DNA from: Nevskia sp.
GTDB lineage: Bacteria > Pseudomonadota > Gammaproteobacteria > Nevskiales > Nevskiaceae
Length of the DNA: 64,000 bases
Assembly: GCA_021732745.1 (NCBI GenBank)
Contig: JAKFUK010000003.1
Span: 124,001-188,000, forward strand
Reading direction: 5' to 3'
A program made the position numbers and the translations under genes. Each line of letters starts with the position of its first letter. Within the stretch, counting starts at the first letter, position 1. Positions 1 to 9,278 of this stretch are shown in pieces. Under the pieces are notes generated by a model, which saw nothing but the letters and a program-made list of their open reading frames with translations, ran no database searches and was not told where the DNA came from.

Positions 1-61
1 CGGGAGAAGACGCACATCCGGCCGCGAGCGCGGCGGCAACAAGGCAGGCGATTCTGATCAT
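1..61 (-). CDS. Lipoprotein, N-terminal fragment (gene runs off the left edge)
   Basis: An ATG at 61 on the minus strand opens a frame that stays open to base 1. It encodes 20 residues: a short basic start (MIRI), a hydrophobic stretch and a lipobox-like LAAGC at residues 12-16, followed by ASSP. That is a typical lipoprotein signal peptide with the lipidated cysteine at residue 16. The rest of the gene lies outside the window, so its function cannot be told. It lies 65 bp downstream of the hldE stop on the same strand and may be co-transcribed with it. No clear ribosome binding site was seen, and the fragment is short, so the call rests on the signal peptide alone. Confidence 0.5.
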   Translation of the reverse strand, partial: MIRIACLVAAALAAGCASSP

Positions 62-126
62 GGCGAGCGCGCGATTTCGGTGCGGGAGCGCGAGCATGCC
101 GCAGCTGCCGCGCTGTCACCAGTGCC

Positions 127-1557
127 TCAGCCCCGAGCGCGCTCGATGATGCGCGTGGTCGAGTAGCCGTCGTGGAAATCGAGGATCACGGTCTGGCCAC
201 CATGGGCTGCCACCACCTCGTGACCAGCGACCTGTTCGGGCCGGTAATCGCCGCCCTTGACCAGCAGATCGGGCAGCACCGCCGTGATCAGGCGCAGCGG
301 CGTGTCTTCGGAAAACGGCACTACCCAGTCGACACACTTGAGTGCTGCCAGCATGCGCATGCGGTCGTCGGTGGCGTTCAGCGGCCGGGTCGGCCCCTTG
401 AGCCGCTTCACCGAATCATCGGTATTGACCGCCACGATCAGCACGTCGCCGAGCTTGCGCGCAGCTTCCAGATAGCGGACGTGACCGACGTGCAGCAGGT
501 CGAAGCAGCCATTGGTCATCACCACCACCTGGCCCTGCGACTGCGCCTGGCGCACCCGGTCAAGCAGCTCCGGCTCGCTCAGCACGGCGCTGTCGTCCTC
601 GTGCTGGCGGCGGATGGCGCGCAGCAGTTCACCCTGGGTGACGGTGGCGGTGCCGAGCTTGGCGACGACGATGCCGGCCGCCAGATTGGCGATGCGGGCG
701 GCGTGGGCGTAGTCGTGACCGGCGGCCAGCGAAGCGGCGAAGGTGGCGATCACCGTGTCGCCGGCGCCGGTGACATCGAACACTTCGCGCGCTTCCGTCG
801 GCAAGTGCAACGGCGGCTGGCTGGGGGCGAGCAAGGTCATGCCGTTTTCCGAACGGGTGACCAGCAGCGCGTCGATGCCCAGTTCATCGCGCAGCCGCGT
901 GCCCTTGGCAACGATGGTCGCTTCATCCGGGCAGGGGCCGACCACGGCTTCGAGTTCCGACAGGTTCGGCGTAATCAAGGTCGCGCCGCGATACGGCCGC
1001 CAGTCGCTGCCCTTGGGGTCAACCAGCACCGGCAGGTTGCGGGCGCGGGCCTCGGCAATCATCTGCGGCGCATCGGCCAAGGTGCCCTTGCCGTAATCGG
1101 ACAGCACCACGACATCGGCTTGATCCAGCGCCAGCCGGAAGCGGCCGAGAAACTCCTGGTGGTTGAAGGCCCCGGCCACGGCCAGCGATTCTTCGAAATC
1201 GAGGCGGATCAACTGCTGGTTGCGGCTCAGCACGCGCAGCTTGGTGATGGTCGGGCAGGACGCGGTTTCGGTGAAATCCGGCTGCACCCGCTTTTCGACC
1301 AGCGCATCGCGCAATTTTTTCGCCGCGTCATCGCGACCGACCACACCGAGCAGCCGCACATGGCCGCCGAGCGAGGCGATGTTGAGGGCGACGTTGGCCG
1401 CACCACCCGGACGGGTTTCGTCGCGCTCGATGCGCACCACCGGCACCGGCGCTTCCGGCGAAATGCGCCCGGTCGGCCCGACCCAGTAGCGATCGAGCAT
1501 CACATCGCCCACCACCAGCACCCGGGCGGCGTCGAAATTGGGGATGGCGGTCTGCAT
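127..1557 (-). CDS. hldE: Bifunctional heptose-7-phosphate kinase / heptose-1-phosphate adenylyltransferase
   Basis: HldE (RfaE) makes ADP-heptose for the LPS inner core. It phosphorylates D-glycero-D-manno-heptose 7-phosphate at C1 and later transfers AMP to heptose 1-phosphate. The 476-residue length matches the fused enzyme. The N-terminal ribokinase-like domain (about 1-320) shows a [10 protein letters not shown] substrate-binding motif and a DVTGAGDT anion-hole/catalytic Asp motif near residue 265. The C-terminal nucleotidyltransferase domain (about 340-476) begins with [12 protein letters not shown], the HxGH signature, and has STTRI near the end. The cytoplasmic enzyme fits its neighbour waaF, which uses ADP-heptose. 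The ATG at 1557 gives the expected N-terminus. Confidence 0.96.
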   Translation of the reverse strand: MQTAIPNFDAARVLVVGDVMLDRYWVGPTGRISPEAPVPVVRIERDETRPGGAANVALNIASLGGHVRLLGVVGRDDAAKKLRDALVEKRVQPDFTETASCPTITKLRVLSRNQQLIRLDFEESLAVAGAFNHQEFLGRFRLALDQADVVVLSDYGKGTLADAPQMIAEARARNLPVLVDPKGSDWRPYRGATLITPNLSELEAVVGPCPDEATIVAKGTRLRDELGIDALLVTRSENGMTLLAPSQPPLHLPTEAREVFDVTGAGDTVIATFAASLAAGHDYAHAARIANLAAGIVVAKLGTATVTQGELLRAIRRQHEDDSAVLSEPELLDRVRQAQSQGQVVVMTNGCFDLLHVGHVRYLEAARKLGDVLIVAVNTDDSVKRLKGPTRPLNATDDRMRMLAALKCVDWVVPFSEDTPLRLITAVLPDLLVKGGDYRPEQVAGHEVVAAHGGQTVILDFHDGYSTTRIIERARG

Positions 1558-1611
1558 GGCGGTCGGTCGGGATTTGAGCGGTTACTCGTTCAAAGATGCG
1601 GACAAGCAACC

Positions 1612-1713
1612 GTTAAACACATAGACGCAAAGGCAAAAGAAAGGACGCAAGGAACAACGAACGCTTTTCTTTGCGTCCTTTATTGGCTTTTCCTTTGCGC
1701 CTTTGCGTTTAAC
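1612..1713. repeat. Intergenic long inverted repeat (GCAAAGG family)
   Basis: The gap between ilvE and hldE holds an imperfect palindrome of about 100 bp. Its ends read GTTAAAC and GTTTAAC, and the arms contain GACGCAAAGGCAAAAG on one side and CTTTTCCTTTGCGCC on the other, with a variable centre. The same architecture recurs at 18889-19068, and related GAGAACGCGGAG versions occur elsewhere in the window. No coding frame in it looks real. It could form a long hairpin in mRNA or single-stranded DNA. Confidence 0.75.
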
Positions 1714-1752
1714 TTTCGATTTTTCCAGCCCGCCCAGCGCAGGCCAGAAGCC

Positions 1753-2703
1753 TCAAGCCGCCTTGGCCGCCGCCTGAGGCGTGGTATGCGCACGCCACTC
1801 GGGGTATTCGCTGCGCTCGCCCTTGACGGTGGCGGCGTAGAGCTTTTGCAGCTTTTCGGTGATCGGTCCGCGCTTGCCGGGGCCGACGGCGCGGTTGTCG
1901 ACTTCGCGGATCGGCATCACTTCGGCTGCCGTGCCGGTGAAGAAGGCTTCGTCGGCGATGTACATCTCGTCGCGGGTGATGCGCCGCTCGCGGCACTCGA
2001 TGCCTTCGTCAGCCGCCAACTGCATGATCGTCTTGCGGGTAATGCCGTCGAGGCAGGAGTTCAGGTCCGGCGTGTGCAGCACGCCATCCTTGACCAGGAA
2101 GATGTTCTCGGCGCTGCCTTCGGCGATGTGGCCGGACATGTCGAGCATGATCGCTTCGTCGTAGCCGTCCTTGAGCACTTCGTTCAGCGCCAGCATCGAA
2201 TTGATGTAGTTGCCGTTGGCCTTGGCGCGGCAGAGCATCGAATTGACGTGGTGGCGGGTGTAGCTGGAGGTGCGCACGCGAATGCCGCGCTCGACGTTGT
2301 CGGCCCCCAGATACGCGCCCCAGGTCCAGGCGGCGACCATGACATGGGTCTTGAGGTTGTCGGCGCGCAGGCCCATGCCTTCCGCACCGTAGAACACCAT
2401 CGGCCGCAGGTAGGCTTCCTTCAGCTTGTTGGCGCGCAGCACTTCAAGCTGCGCTTCGTTGATGACGTCCTGGCTGAACGGCATCTTCATGCCCAGGATC
2501 TTGGCCGAGTTGAATAGCCGCCGGGTGTGCTCTTCCAGCCGGAAAATCGCCGTGCCGGTGGGCGTGTGATACGCGCGAACGCCTTCAAAACAGCCGACGC
2601 CGTAATGCAGCGTGTAGGTCAGGACGTGGGTGTTGGCATCCCGCCACGGCACCATTTCGCCGTCGAGCCAGATGAACCCGTCGCGGTCGGCCATCGTCGT
2701 CAT
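1753..2703 (-). CDS. ilvE: Branched-chain amino acid aminotransferase
   Basis: This PLP-dependent class IV transaminase interconverts leucine, isoleucine and valine with their 2-keto acids, using 2-oxoglutarate/glutamate. It has 316 residues, close to the family's usual 305-310. Visible motifs are LHYGVGCFEGVRAY (residues 32-45), the likely PLP Schiff-base lysine K161 in CRAKANGNY, and the EGSAENIF cofactor-binding segment. A start at the internal ATG (2694) giving MADRDGFIW is also possible. It sits between waaF and hldE on the same strand, an arrangement seen in other gammaproteobacteria, with 49 bp before the gap repeat upstream of hldE. Confidence 0.95.
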   Translation of the reverse strand: MTTMADRDGFIWLDGEMVPWRDANTHVLTYTLHYGVGCFEGVRAYHTPTGTAIFRLEEHTRRLFNSAKILGMKMPFSQDVINEAQLEVLRANKLKEAYLRPMVFYGAEGMGLRADNLKTHVMVAAWTWGAYLGADNVERGIRVRTSSYTRHHVNSMLCRAKANGNYINSMLALNEVLKDGYDEAIMLDMSGHIAEGSAENIFLVKDGVLHTPDLNSCLDGITRKTIMQLAADEGIECRERRITRDEMYIADEAFFTGTAAEVMPIREVDNRAVGPGKRGPITEKLQKLYAATVKGERSEYPEWRAHTTPQAAAKAA

Positions 2704-2782
2704 TGCATCTGTCCTCGGGTGTTCGCTGCGAACTGCTTGAAAAGGGGGCGTGCGCCGGAAACGGCGACGCTGCGGGCCGACA

Positions 2783-3808
2783 TTATAAATCTGCCAACCG
2801 GATCAGGCTTGCCAGTATCGCCTCAGGATGAATGCCGATGAGGCAATCCAGATGCTCGGCCGGCGCTTTCAGCGGGCATTGCCGCTCGAAACAGGGGCTG
2901 CACGGCAGCCGCCGATAGTGGATTTCGCGGCTTTCGGTCATCGGCGGCGTGTGATCCGGCGTCGACGAGCCATAGATCGCCACCACCCGCGCACCGGCTG
3001 CCGCCGCGATATGCATCGGCCCGGAGTCGTTGCAGACCACGGCGCGGGCATCGGCTGCCAGATCGACGACATCGACGAGGCTGGTCTTGCCGCAGAGATT
3101 GATCGCCCCGCCTTTCGACGCGCGGGCGATGCTCTCGCCCAATGCCTGCTCCTTTTTCGAGCCGATGACCCAGCTCCGGATGCCGCGCCGCGCCAGGCTG
3201 GCGGCAAGGCTTGCGTAATGCGCCGCCGGCCATTGCTTGGCCGGGCCGTACTCGGCACCGGGCATCAGCGCCACGGCCGGGCCATCGCCCAATCCCAGCC
3301 GCTCGCGCAGTTCGGCAGCGCGGGCGGTATCGGCACGAAAGCGCGGTGGCGGGACGGTTGGCGCGGCGGTCGCCCGCCCCTCGTCCGCCAGCGCCACGAA
3401 GCGCTGCGGGGTGGTCTTGAGCAGCTTCTTGTCGAGCTTGCGCAGATCGTTCAGCAAGCCGTAGCGCAGTTCGCGGGCATAGCCAGTGCGGCGCGGGATA
3501 TTGGCGAAGAACGGCACCACGGCCGATTTCCAGGAATTCGGCAGCACGATGGCTTGCGCGTAGCCGCGCTCTCGCAGGGACAGTCCCAGCGCCCGCCGGC
3601 CACCGAAATTGAACTCGCCATGCGCGAAGGGCAGTTCGATGCCGGCGCGGATTTCCGGCATCCGCTCGATGATCGGCAGCGACCAACCCGGTGCCAGCAC
3701 GTCGATCGCGGCCTCGGGATGAAGCTGGCGCAGGCGGATGAACAGCGACTGTGCCATCACCATGTCGCCGACCCAGGCCGGGCCGATGATGAGCAGGTCA
3801 CTCGCCAT
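2783..3808 (-). CDS. waaF: ADP-heptose:LPS heptosyltransferase II
   Basis: This glycosyltransferase family 9 enzyme adds the second heptose to the LPS inner core from ADP-heptose on the cytoplasmic face of the inner membrane. The 341-residue protein begins with the family pattern IIGPAWVGDMVMAQSL. It has the C-terminal nucleotide-binding region with CNDSGPMHIAAA and GSSTPDHTPP, and an HYRRLPCSPCFERQCP segment typical of WaaF. Length matches the E. coli enzyme (348). Its donor substrate is made by HldE two genes downstream. WaaF rather than WaaC is preferred because of the cysteine-rich CSPCFERQC segment. Confidence 0.93.
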   Translation of the reverse strand: MASDLLIIGPAWVGDMVMAQSLFIRLRQLHPEAAIDVLAPGWSLPIIERMPEIRAGIELPFAHGEFNFGGRRALGLSLRERGYAQAIVLPNSWKSAVVPFFANIPRRTGYARELRYGLLNDLRKLDKKLLKTTPQRFVALADEGRATAAPTVPPPRFRADTARAAELRERLGLGDGPAVALMPGAEYGPAKQWPAAHYASLAASLARRGIRSWVIGSKKEQALGESIARASKGGAINLCGKTSLVDVVDLAADARAVVCNDSGPMHIAAAAGARVVAIYGSSTPDHTPPMTESREIHYRRLPCSPCFERQCPLKAPAEHLDCLIGIHPEAILASLIRLADL

Positions 3809-3872
3809 AAATTCCTCCGTACTCCCTCCCCCGCGAGCGGTGGAGGGCTGGGGTCGGCAGCGTGCGCGCTTT

Positions 3873-4001
3873 CGGAAGTGCCTCGGTTGGCACTTCCGAC
3901 CACGTGGACGACGGGCGGCAGCCCTGGGCTGGGGCGGTTGCCGAGCGCGCTGTAGCCAAACGCCCCCATCCCGGCCTTCCCCCGAAAAGCGCGGGGGAAG
4001 G
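3873..4001. other. Gene-free gap with two strong hairpins
   Basis: The 312-bp gap between the divergent waaF and EamA genes (3809-4120) shows no credible gene. It contains two perfect hairpins. One at 3873-3898 has stem CGGAAGTGCC, loop TCGGTT and arm GGCACTTCCG. One at 3975-4001 has stem CCTTCCCCCG, a 7-nt loop and arm CGGGGGAAGG. Neither is followed by a T-run on either strand, so they look like intergenic palindromic elements and not classical terminators. The divergent promoters should also lie here, but no clear -35/-10 pair was recognised. Confidence 0.6.
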
Positions 4002-4120
4002 AGACCAGCGGAATCGGGCGGTGCGGGTGGGCTGAGGCATGGCCCGAAGTTTATCCCCTCGCCCCACCCGCTTATCCTTCCCCGCCGTCGCGACCCGCAT
4101 GGCGATCAAGGTTCAAGAAG

Positions 4121-5047
4121 ATGACTTCCGCTGTGACCACCGCACCGCGTCCCCATCGACCCTGGCTCGCGCCACTGATGGGCCTGAGCTTCGTCGTCAT
4201 CTGGTGCACCGGCTATCCGGCCGCGAAGATCATCGTTGCCCACAGCAGTCCGTTCACCGCACTGAGCCTGCGCTTCGCTTGCGCCGCACTGATCTTCGGC
4301 GCGCTGGCGGTGATCGGCCGGGTCGCCTGGCCGGGCTGGAAAGAGGCTGGACACAGCGCCGTGGTCGGCTGCCTGCAACTGGCGATGCAGTTCGGCGGCG
4401 TTTACGGCGCGATGCGGCTCGGTGCTTCGGGCAGCTTCGCCGCACTGGTGATCGGCGCGATGCCGCTGGCGGTGTCCGGCTTCGCCTGGGCCACTGGCGA
4501 GCCGATCGGCCGCCGCCAATGGCTGGGGCTCATCGTCGGCTTCGCCGGCGTCTGGCTGGTGATCGGCAACAGCCTCCTCGATGCCCAGGCCAGCGTGCCG
4601 GCCATCGCCTTGCTGCTGGTGGGGCTGGTCGGCATCGCCAGCGGCACCCTGTACCAGAAGCGCCACGGTTCGACGATCGACCTGCGTGCCGGCCTCGCCA
4701 TCCAGAATTTCGCGGCGACGCTGGCGCTGCTGCCGCTGGCGATCGGCCTCGATCACTTCTATCTCGACGGCTCGCCAACCTTCTGGAAAGCCACCGCCTG
4801 GATCGTGCTGGTCAACTCGGTGGGCGGCTTCGCGCTGCTGTTCCTGCTGATCAGGAACGGTGCCGCGACCCAGGTCGCCGCCCTTTTCTATCTGGTGCCG
4901 GCGGTGGGTGCGGTGATGAGCCATTTCGCGCTTGGCGAGGTGCTGACCTGGCTGGAAATCGCCGGATTCTTCGTGGCCGCAGCGGGGGTCTGGCTCGGGA
5001 CCCGGCCGGTGCGCGTCGCAGCCTCAGCGCCCCTCGATCACCGATAA
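4121..5047 (+). CDS. EamA/DMT-family transporter
   Basis: This is a predicted inner-membrane drug/metabolite transporter of the EamA (RhaT/YdcZ-like) superfamily, usually exporters of amino acids or small metabolites. Its 308 residues form about ten hydrophobic helices arranged as two EamA repeats. The first runs from LMGLSFVVIWCTGYPAAK; the second follows SVPAIALLLVGLVGIASG and includes the FLLIRNGAATQVAALFYLVPAVGAV segment typical of the second repeat. The substrate cannot be inferred. The gene is monocistronic, divergent from waaF, and its 3' end overlaps the opposing 5024-7186 gene by 24 bp. Confidence 0.88.
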   Translation: MTSAVTTAPRPHRPWLAPLMGLSFVVIWCTGYPAAKIIVAHSSPFTALSLRFACAALIFGALAVIGRVAWPGWKEAGHSAVVGCLQLAMQFGGVYGAMRLGASGSFAALVIGAMPLAVSGFAWATGEPIGRRQWLGLIVGFAGVWLVIGNSLLDAQASVPAIALLLVGLVGIASGTLYQKRHGSTIDLRAGLAIQNFAATLALLPLAIGLDHFYLDGSPTFWKATAWIVLVNSVGGFALLFLLIRNGAATQVAALFYLVPAVGAVMSHFALGEVLTWLEIAGFFVAAAGVWLGTRPVRVAASAPLDHR

Positions 5048-7186
5048 GGCTCCCGGCCAGACCACGTCCAGCGTGCCCGGCAGCCGTACGAGCCCGCGCT
5101 GCTTCAAGAAGTCTTCGTTGCGCAGGGCCGCTGCGCCATCCAGCGCTGCGCGCAGCGCCGGCCAGTGCTCGCGGGCCGCGCTGAGCAGGCTCGGCAGCAG
5201 ATTGTCGGCCGACAGGCCCAGCGCCTTCATTCGCTCCTCGGTGGACAGCGCGTTGAACGCCATCTGGCGGGCCACCTGTCCGCCGTCGGCGAAATCGGCA
5301 GCACGAATGATCGACTGTATCCACATGTGGCCCTTCTGGTTCGGGCGAAAGCGGCCGGTCTTGCGCGATGCGATCTGCTCGCCATAGCGCGGATGCTCCG
5401 GCGAGGTCGGAACGCCCGCCTCCTCGGCTTCCCGAGGCACGGCCTTGTGGTCGCGGTGGGTCTTCAGTTCGACGCGCAACACGGCAATTTTATTGATCAG
5501 TTCGCGCAATTTCGGCAACGCCTTGACCGCCTGCGCTTTTCTCGTCTGCTCTTGGTTATCCAATGTCGGCTTGAGCCTGCCGGCCGCCTCGAACTCGGCG
5601 AAGGACATCGGCGGCGAGCTGCCATCGAAGGCTGCGATCAAAGCCTTGATCTCGCTTTCGATCGCTGCGGAACGCTCGGCTTGCGCCTGATCGGCACCAG
5701 CCTGGACGCTGGCCGCCGCCACCTTCACCGGCTTGCCGTCCGCCCCTTTGGACAGCGCCTTCGCCACGTCCGTCTCCACCGGCTTGCGCGTGGCGTTCGC
5801 TGCGGTCTGGTCGTTGCCGAGTCGCTGCATCTTCGGAAGATCGGCCTCCAGCGTGGTCGGCGGCATCTCGCGAATGAATTTCTCGGTGCGCACCGAACCG
5901 CCGCCGATGCTGCCGGCATTGCCGGACACGCCGTACAAGGTGCTCACCATGTCCCCGGGTTCGACGGTAGCGCCGCCTTCGCGCTTTTCATGGACCACGG
6001 TCAACACATGGCCGCTGACCGGCGAGCCATTCATCAGCGCCTGGGTGATGACATCGCCGGACTTCAGTTCGTAGTCCGCGTAAGCCGCCCGGCCGAACAC
6101 CTGACGCTCGCGGCCCAGCCAGCCGCCGGCAAAGGCATTGGTGATGAAGTGAGCCGCTTGCACGGTGACTTCCTGCATCAGCGCTTCGCTGGCAATCTTG
6201 CGCTCGACGCGCGACTCGACTTCTTCATCCGACAAGCTCGGCGAGGCCTTGCGCACAATGTTGCGCACCGCAATCCGGTAGTCCTTGTCCTTGCCTTTGC
6301 TCTGTTTCTCGAGCCGCCCGCTGGCAATGCGCAGGTACTCCGCCGGTGTCAGCGCCGGCTTGCCGGTGGCGAAGCGCAGGCCGTGGCGCAGCAGGCCGAG
6401 CACCACGGCGTTGTAGGTTGCCGGCCCACACCAGCCGTAGATGTTGGGGTCGCCAAGCAGCATCGCCTGGGCGTTGCCACCCTTGGCCTCGCTGGCACCG
6501 GTGCGCGCGTAGAGTTCGGCGACATTCGCCGGAACGTCCGGGCGTCCGGTCAGACCCTTATGCCAACTGCGCAGGAAGGCTTCGACAACCCGCTGGGCGA
6601 GCGCGCTGTCCTCGCTCCAGCCGGGATTGGTCTTGTCGTCGATGCGGACATGGCCCCGGCCTTTCTGCGCCGCCAGCTTGTCTTGCCAGGCCTCGACCCA
6701 ATCGGGAAAGCCGACCTTGCGCGCCTGGGTATCGCCGCCACCGTCATTGGACCGCTTGATGTCGACGGTCGGTGCCCAGTGCTGGTCGAGCCAGCGACGG
6801 GCCTGCTCCAGTTCCTTCGACTGGGTGAACACGGAATCCTGGACACCCGCTTCGACCTTGACAGCGTAAGCGCCCGCATCAGCATGAAGTCCTCCCGCAA
6901 CTGACTCGCGGACCTTGGGGTCGAGTGCTGGCAGTGCCGATGCCGCCTCGGGCAACGGGGGTGGGGGTGCTGCTGCGCCGGTAATCTGCGCCACCACCGC
7001 CGCATTGCCGCCCCGCCGTTGCAGGGCCAGCACTTCCTGCGGCGTCGCCTGGCCGCTGGCGACGCGGTTGGCGGTGCCGGGGCCGACGGTTGCCGTCGCT
7101 CGCGTTGGCGCGGGCGCAGGCCGGGCGGGCGCTGCCGGAGCAGCGAGGGGCTTGCGGACGGGCGGCGCAGCTTCGGCGGTGGGCAT
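5024..7186 (-). CDS. Protein of unknown function with LQRxxGNAAV motif and Cys/His protease-like core
   Basis: The 720-residue product matches no enzyme I can name. The first 85 residues are rich in Ala and Pro with no signal peptide. They contain LALQRRGGNAAVVAQI (residues 53-68), closely resembling the LQR-x-x-GN-A-A-V motif common in DUF4157-type and contractile-injection-system-associated proteins. The middle holds GWCGPATYNAVVLGLL with Cys253, as in papain-like and C39-like peptidases. His393 follows in SGHVLTVVHE, a plausible catalytic pair about 140 residues apart. The C-terminal third is charged, probably helical, and contains GEQIASRKTGRF and a Trp-rich segment. It is a single gene between an exporter and the carboxylase operon. 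The cargo/protease reading is inference; what can be seen is a large, signal-less protein with these two motifs. Confidence 0.8.
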   Translation of the reverse strand: MPTAEAAPPVRKPLAAPAAPARPAPAPTRATATVGPGTANRVASGQATPQEVLALQRRGGNAAVVAQITGAAAPPPPLPEAASALPALDPKVRESVAGGLHADAGAYAVKVEAGVQDSVFTQSKELEQARRWLDQHWAPTVDIKRSNDGGGDTQARKVGFPDWVEAWQDKLAAQKGRGHVRIDDKTNPGWSEDSALAQRVVEAFLRSWHKGLTGRPDVPANVAELYARTGASEAKGGNAQAMLLGDPNIYGWCGPATYNAVVLGLLRHGLRFATGKPALTPAEYLRIASGRLEKQSKGKDKDYRIAVRNIVRKASPSLSDEEVESRVERKIASEALMQEVTVQAAHFITNAFAGGWLGRERQVFGRAAYADYELKSGDVITQALMNGSPVSGHVLTVVHEKREGGATVEPGDMVSTLYGVSGNAGSIGGGSVRTEKFIREMPPTTLEADLPKMQRLGNDQTAANATRKPVETDVAKALSKGADGKPVKVAAASVQAGADQAQAERSAAIESEIKALIAAFDGSSPPMSFAEFEAAGRLKPTLDNQEQTRKAQAVKALPKLRELINKIAVLRVELKTHRDHKAVPREAEEAGVPTSPEHPRYGEQIASRKTGRFRPNQKGHMWIQSIIRAADFADGGQVARQMAFNALSTEERMKALGLSADNLLPSLLSAAREHWPALRAALDGAAALRNEDFLKQRGLVRLPGTLDVVWPGALSVIEGR

Positions 7187-7255
7187 GGCAACTCCGGCGG
7201 GCGAACGGGCCAGCCGATGGTCGACAAACCGGGCCTGCCGCGCAAGCCCTGAACC

Positions 7256-9250
7256 CTAGTCGCCCGGCGTCATCTGCACCAGCAACTGTCGCGCCTTGAC
7301 CTGATCGCCAGCAGCCACGCTGACCGCTTCGACGACCCCGGCGAGCGGCGCGGCCAGCTGGAATTCCATCTTCATCGCTTCCAGCACGGCCAGCGTCTGG
7401 CCCTTGGTCACCGTGTCGCCGGGCTGGACCAGTACGGCGACGATCTTGCCGTCGCTGTGCGCAGTGATCCGGCCGTCGGAGCCGGCAGCGGTGGTTTCGG
7501 CGGGCGCGTAGCTGCGGTCGATGAAGCATTCGGTGGCGCCATCGGCCATCAGCCACAGCGCATCGCCACGGCCGCGCGCATAGCGGGCACTGCCCTGCAC
7601 GCCTTCGCTCAGGTAACGGAACGCCCCGGGCTGCATGGCGCTGATCTCGATCTCGACGGTCGCCCCGCCGATCACGGCGCGGAAGCGCTTGCCGCCGCTG
7701 GCGTCGACTTCGAGCGCCAGATCGCGGCTGCCCCGGCGCAGGCTGAATGCCACCGGCGACTCATGGCTGGAATGCCAGCCGAGCATCTCGCTGCCCAAAC
7801 CGTGTTCGGCGGCCAGCCGCTGGGCATCGTCGAGGTACAGCGCCACCGCCGCCAGCAACCACTGGCGCGCCGAAGGCTGTGCTGCGGCGAGTGCATCCTG
7901 CGAAAAATGACGGCCGACAAAGGCGGTGCTGAAGTCGCCGGAGGCAAAGACATCGGTCGCAAGAATCGCCGCCAGATAATCCTTGTTCGAGGCCACACCG
8001 AGCAGCGCGGTGTCGCGCACCAGCTTCAGCAGTCGCGTGCGCGCGGTTTCGCGGTCCTCGCCCCAGGCGATCAGCTTGGCCTGCATCGAGTCGTAATGCG
8101 GGCTGATCGGCCGCCCGGTTTCGAGGTAGGAATCGACGCGCAAGCCGTCGCCCGATGGCGCATCCCAGAGCAGCACATCGCCGGTCTGCGGCAGGTAGTT
8201 CTGGCGCGGGTCTTCGGAACACAGGCGCACTTCGATGGCGTGACCGAACGCATTTTCGAGGATCTCGTCCTGCGTCATCGGCAGGCGCTCGCCCTGCGCG
8301 ATCTTGAGCTGCCAGGCAACCAGATCGACGCCGTAGACCAGTTCGGTCACCGGATGCTCGACTTGAAGCCGGGTGTTCATTTCGAGGAAATAGAACGCGC
8401 CGTCCTTGGCCAGCAGGAATTCCACCGTGCCGGCACCAACGTAGTTCACTGCCTTGGCTGCCGCGACCGCCGCCGCGCCCATGCGCTCGCGCAAGTCGGC
8501 ATTGACGGCCGGGCTGGGTGCCTCCTCGACCACCTTCTGGTTGCGGCGCTGGATCGAGCAGTCACGCTCGCCGAGATGCACGACGTTGCCATGGCGATCG
8601 CCAAACACCTGAATCTCGACATGGCGGGCGTCGATCACCGCTTTCTCGATCAAAAGCTGGCCGCTGCCGAAAGCATTGGCCGCTTCCGAACGTGCGGAAG
8701 CGATCGCCTCTGCCAGCAGCGCCTCGTCATGCACCAGCCGCATGCCGCGACCACCGCCGCCTGCCGCCGCTTTCACCATCACCGGCAGGCCGGCCTTGAC
8801 GGCTTCGGCGATCAGCGTCGCGTCCGTCTGGTCATCGCCCTGATAACCCGGCACGCAGGGCACGCCGGCGGCCAGCATCAAGCGCTTCGAAGCGCTCTTG
8901 TTGCCCATCGCATTGATCGACGCCGGATCGGGGCCGATGAATACCAGACCGGCGTCCTGCACGGCCTGCGCGAAGTCGGCGCGCTCGGACAGGAAACCGT
9001 AGCCGGGATGGATGGCATCGGCACCGCTGGTCTTCGCAGCCGCGATGATCTTGTCGATCACCAGATAGCTGTCCTTGGCCGGTGCCGGGCCGATGCACAC
9101 CGCTTCATCGGCGTTGCGCACATGCAGCGCACCAGCATCGGCATCGCTGTACACGGCCACCGTGCGATAGCCCTGCGCCTGGGCACCGCGAATCACCCGG
9201 ACCGCGATCTCGCCGCGATTGGCGATGAGAACCTTGCTGAAACGCTTCAT
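7256..9250 (-). CDS. Acyl-CoA carboxylase alpha subunit (biotin carboxylase + biotin carrier), AtuF/LiuD-like
   Basis: This subunit carboxylates its own biotin with ATP and bicarbonate, and the partner beta subunit then carboxylates an unsaturated acyl-CoA. The biotin carboxylase domain (about 1-450) starts FSKVLIANRGEIAVRV, has the ATP-grasp glycine loop AAAGGGGRGMR and the EMNTRLQVEHPVTE motif. The C-terminal biotinyl domain carries EAMKM with the biotinylated lysine about 35 residues from the end. Length (664 residues) fits geranyl-CoA or 3-methylcrotonyl-CoA carboxylase alpha. It is the last gene of the beta-dehydrogenase-hydratase-alpha cluster. That order matches atuCDEF better than liuABCD, but the substrate cannot be settled from sequence alone. 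The start at 9250 (MKRFSKV) is preferred over 9262. Confidence 0.93.
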   Translation of the reverse strand: MKRFSKVLIANRGEIAVRVIRGAQAQGYRTVAVYSDADAGALHVRNADEAVCIGPAPAKDSYLVIDKIIAAAKTSGADAIHPGYGFLSERADFAQAVQDAGLVFIGPDPASINAMGNKSASKRLMLAAGVPCVPGYQGDDQTDATLIAEAVKAGLPVMVKAAAGGGGRGMRLVHDEALLAEAIASARSEAANAFGSGQLLIEKAVIDARHVEIQVFGDRHGNVVHLGERDCSIQRRNQKVVEEAPSPAVNADLRERMGAAAVAAAKAVNYVGAGTVEFLLAKDGAFYFLEMNTRLQVEHPVTELVYGVDLVAWQLKIAQGERLPMTQDEILENAFGHAIEVRLCSEDPRQNYLPQTGDVLLWDAPSGDGLRVDSYLETGRPISPHYDSMQAKLIAWGEDRETARTRLLKLVRDTALLGVASNKDYLAAILATDVFASGDFSTAFVGRHFSQDALAAAQPSARQWLLAAVALYLDDAQRLAAEHGLGSEMLGWHSSHESPVAFSLRRGSRDLALEVDASGGKRFRAVIGGATVEIEISAMQPGAFRYLSEGVQGSARYARGRGDALWLMADGATECFIDRSYAPAETTAAGSDGRITAHSDGKIVAVLVQPGDTVTKGQTLAVLEAMKMEFQLAAPLAGVVEAVSVAAGDQVKARQLLVQMTPGD

Positions 9251-9278
9251 GTTCGGCATCACTTGATGAGGACAGGAC

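Noticed and set aside
172-2517. A 781-codon plus-strand frame across hldE and ilvE
   Set aside because: It is antisense to two well-supported enzymes and is a third-position G+C artefact.
5165-6904. A 579-codon plus-strand frame
   Set aside because: It is antisense to the 720-residue gene. The minus frame has the better start, natural amino-acid composition and recognisable motifs.
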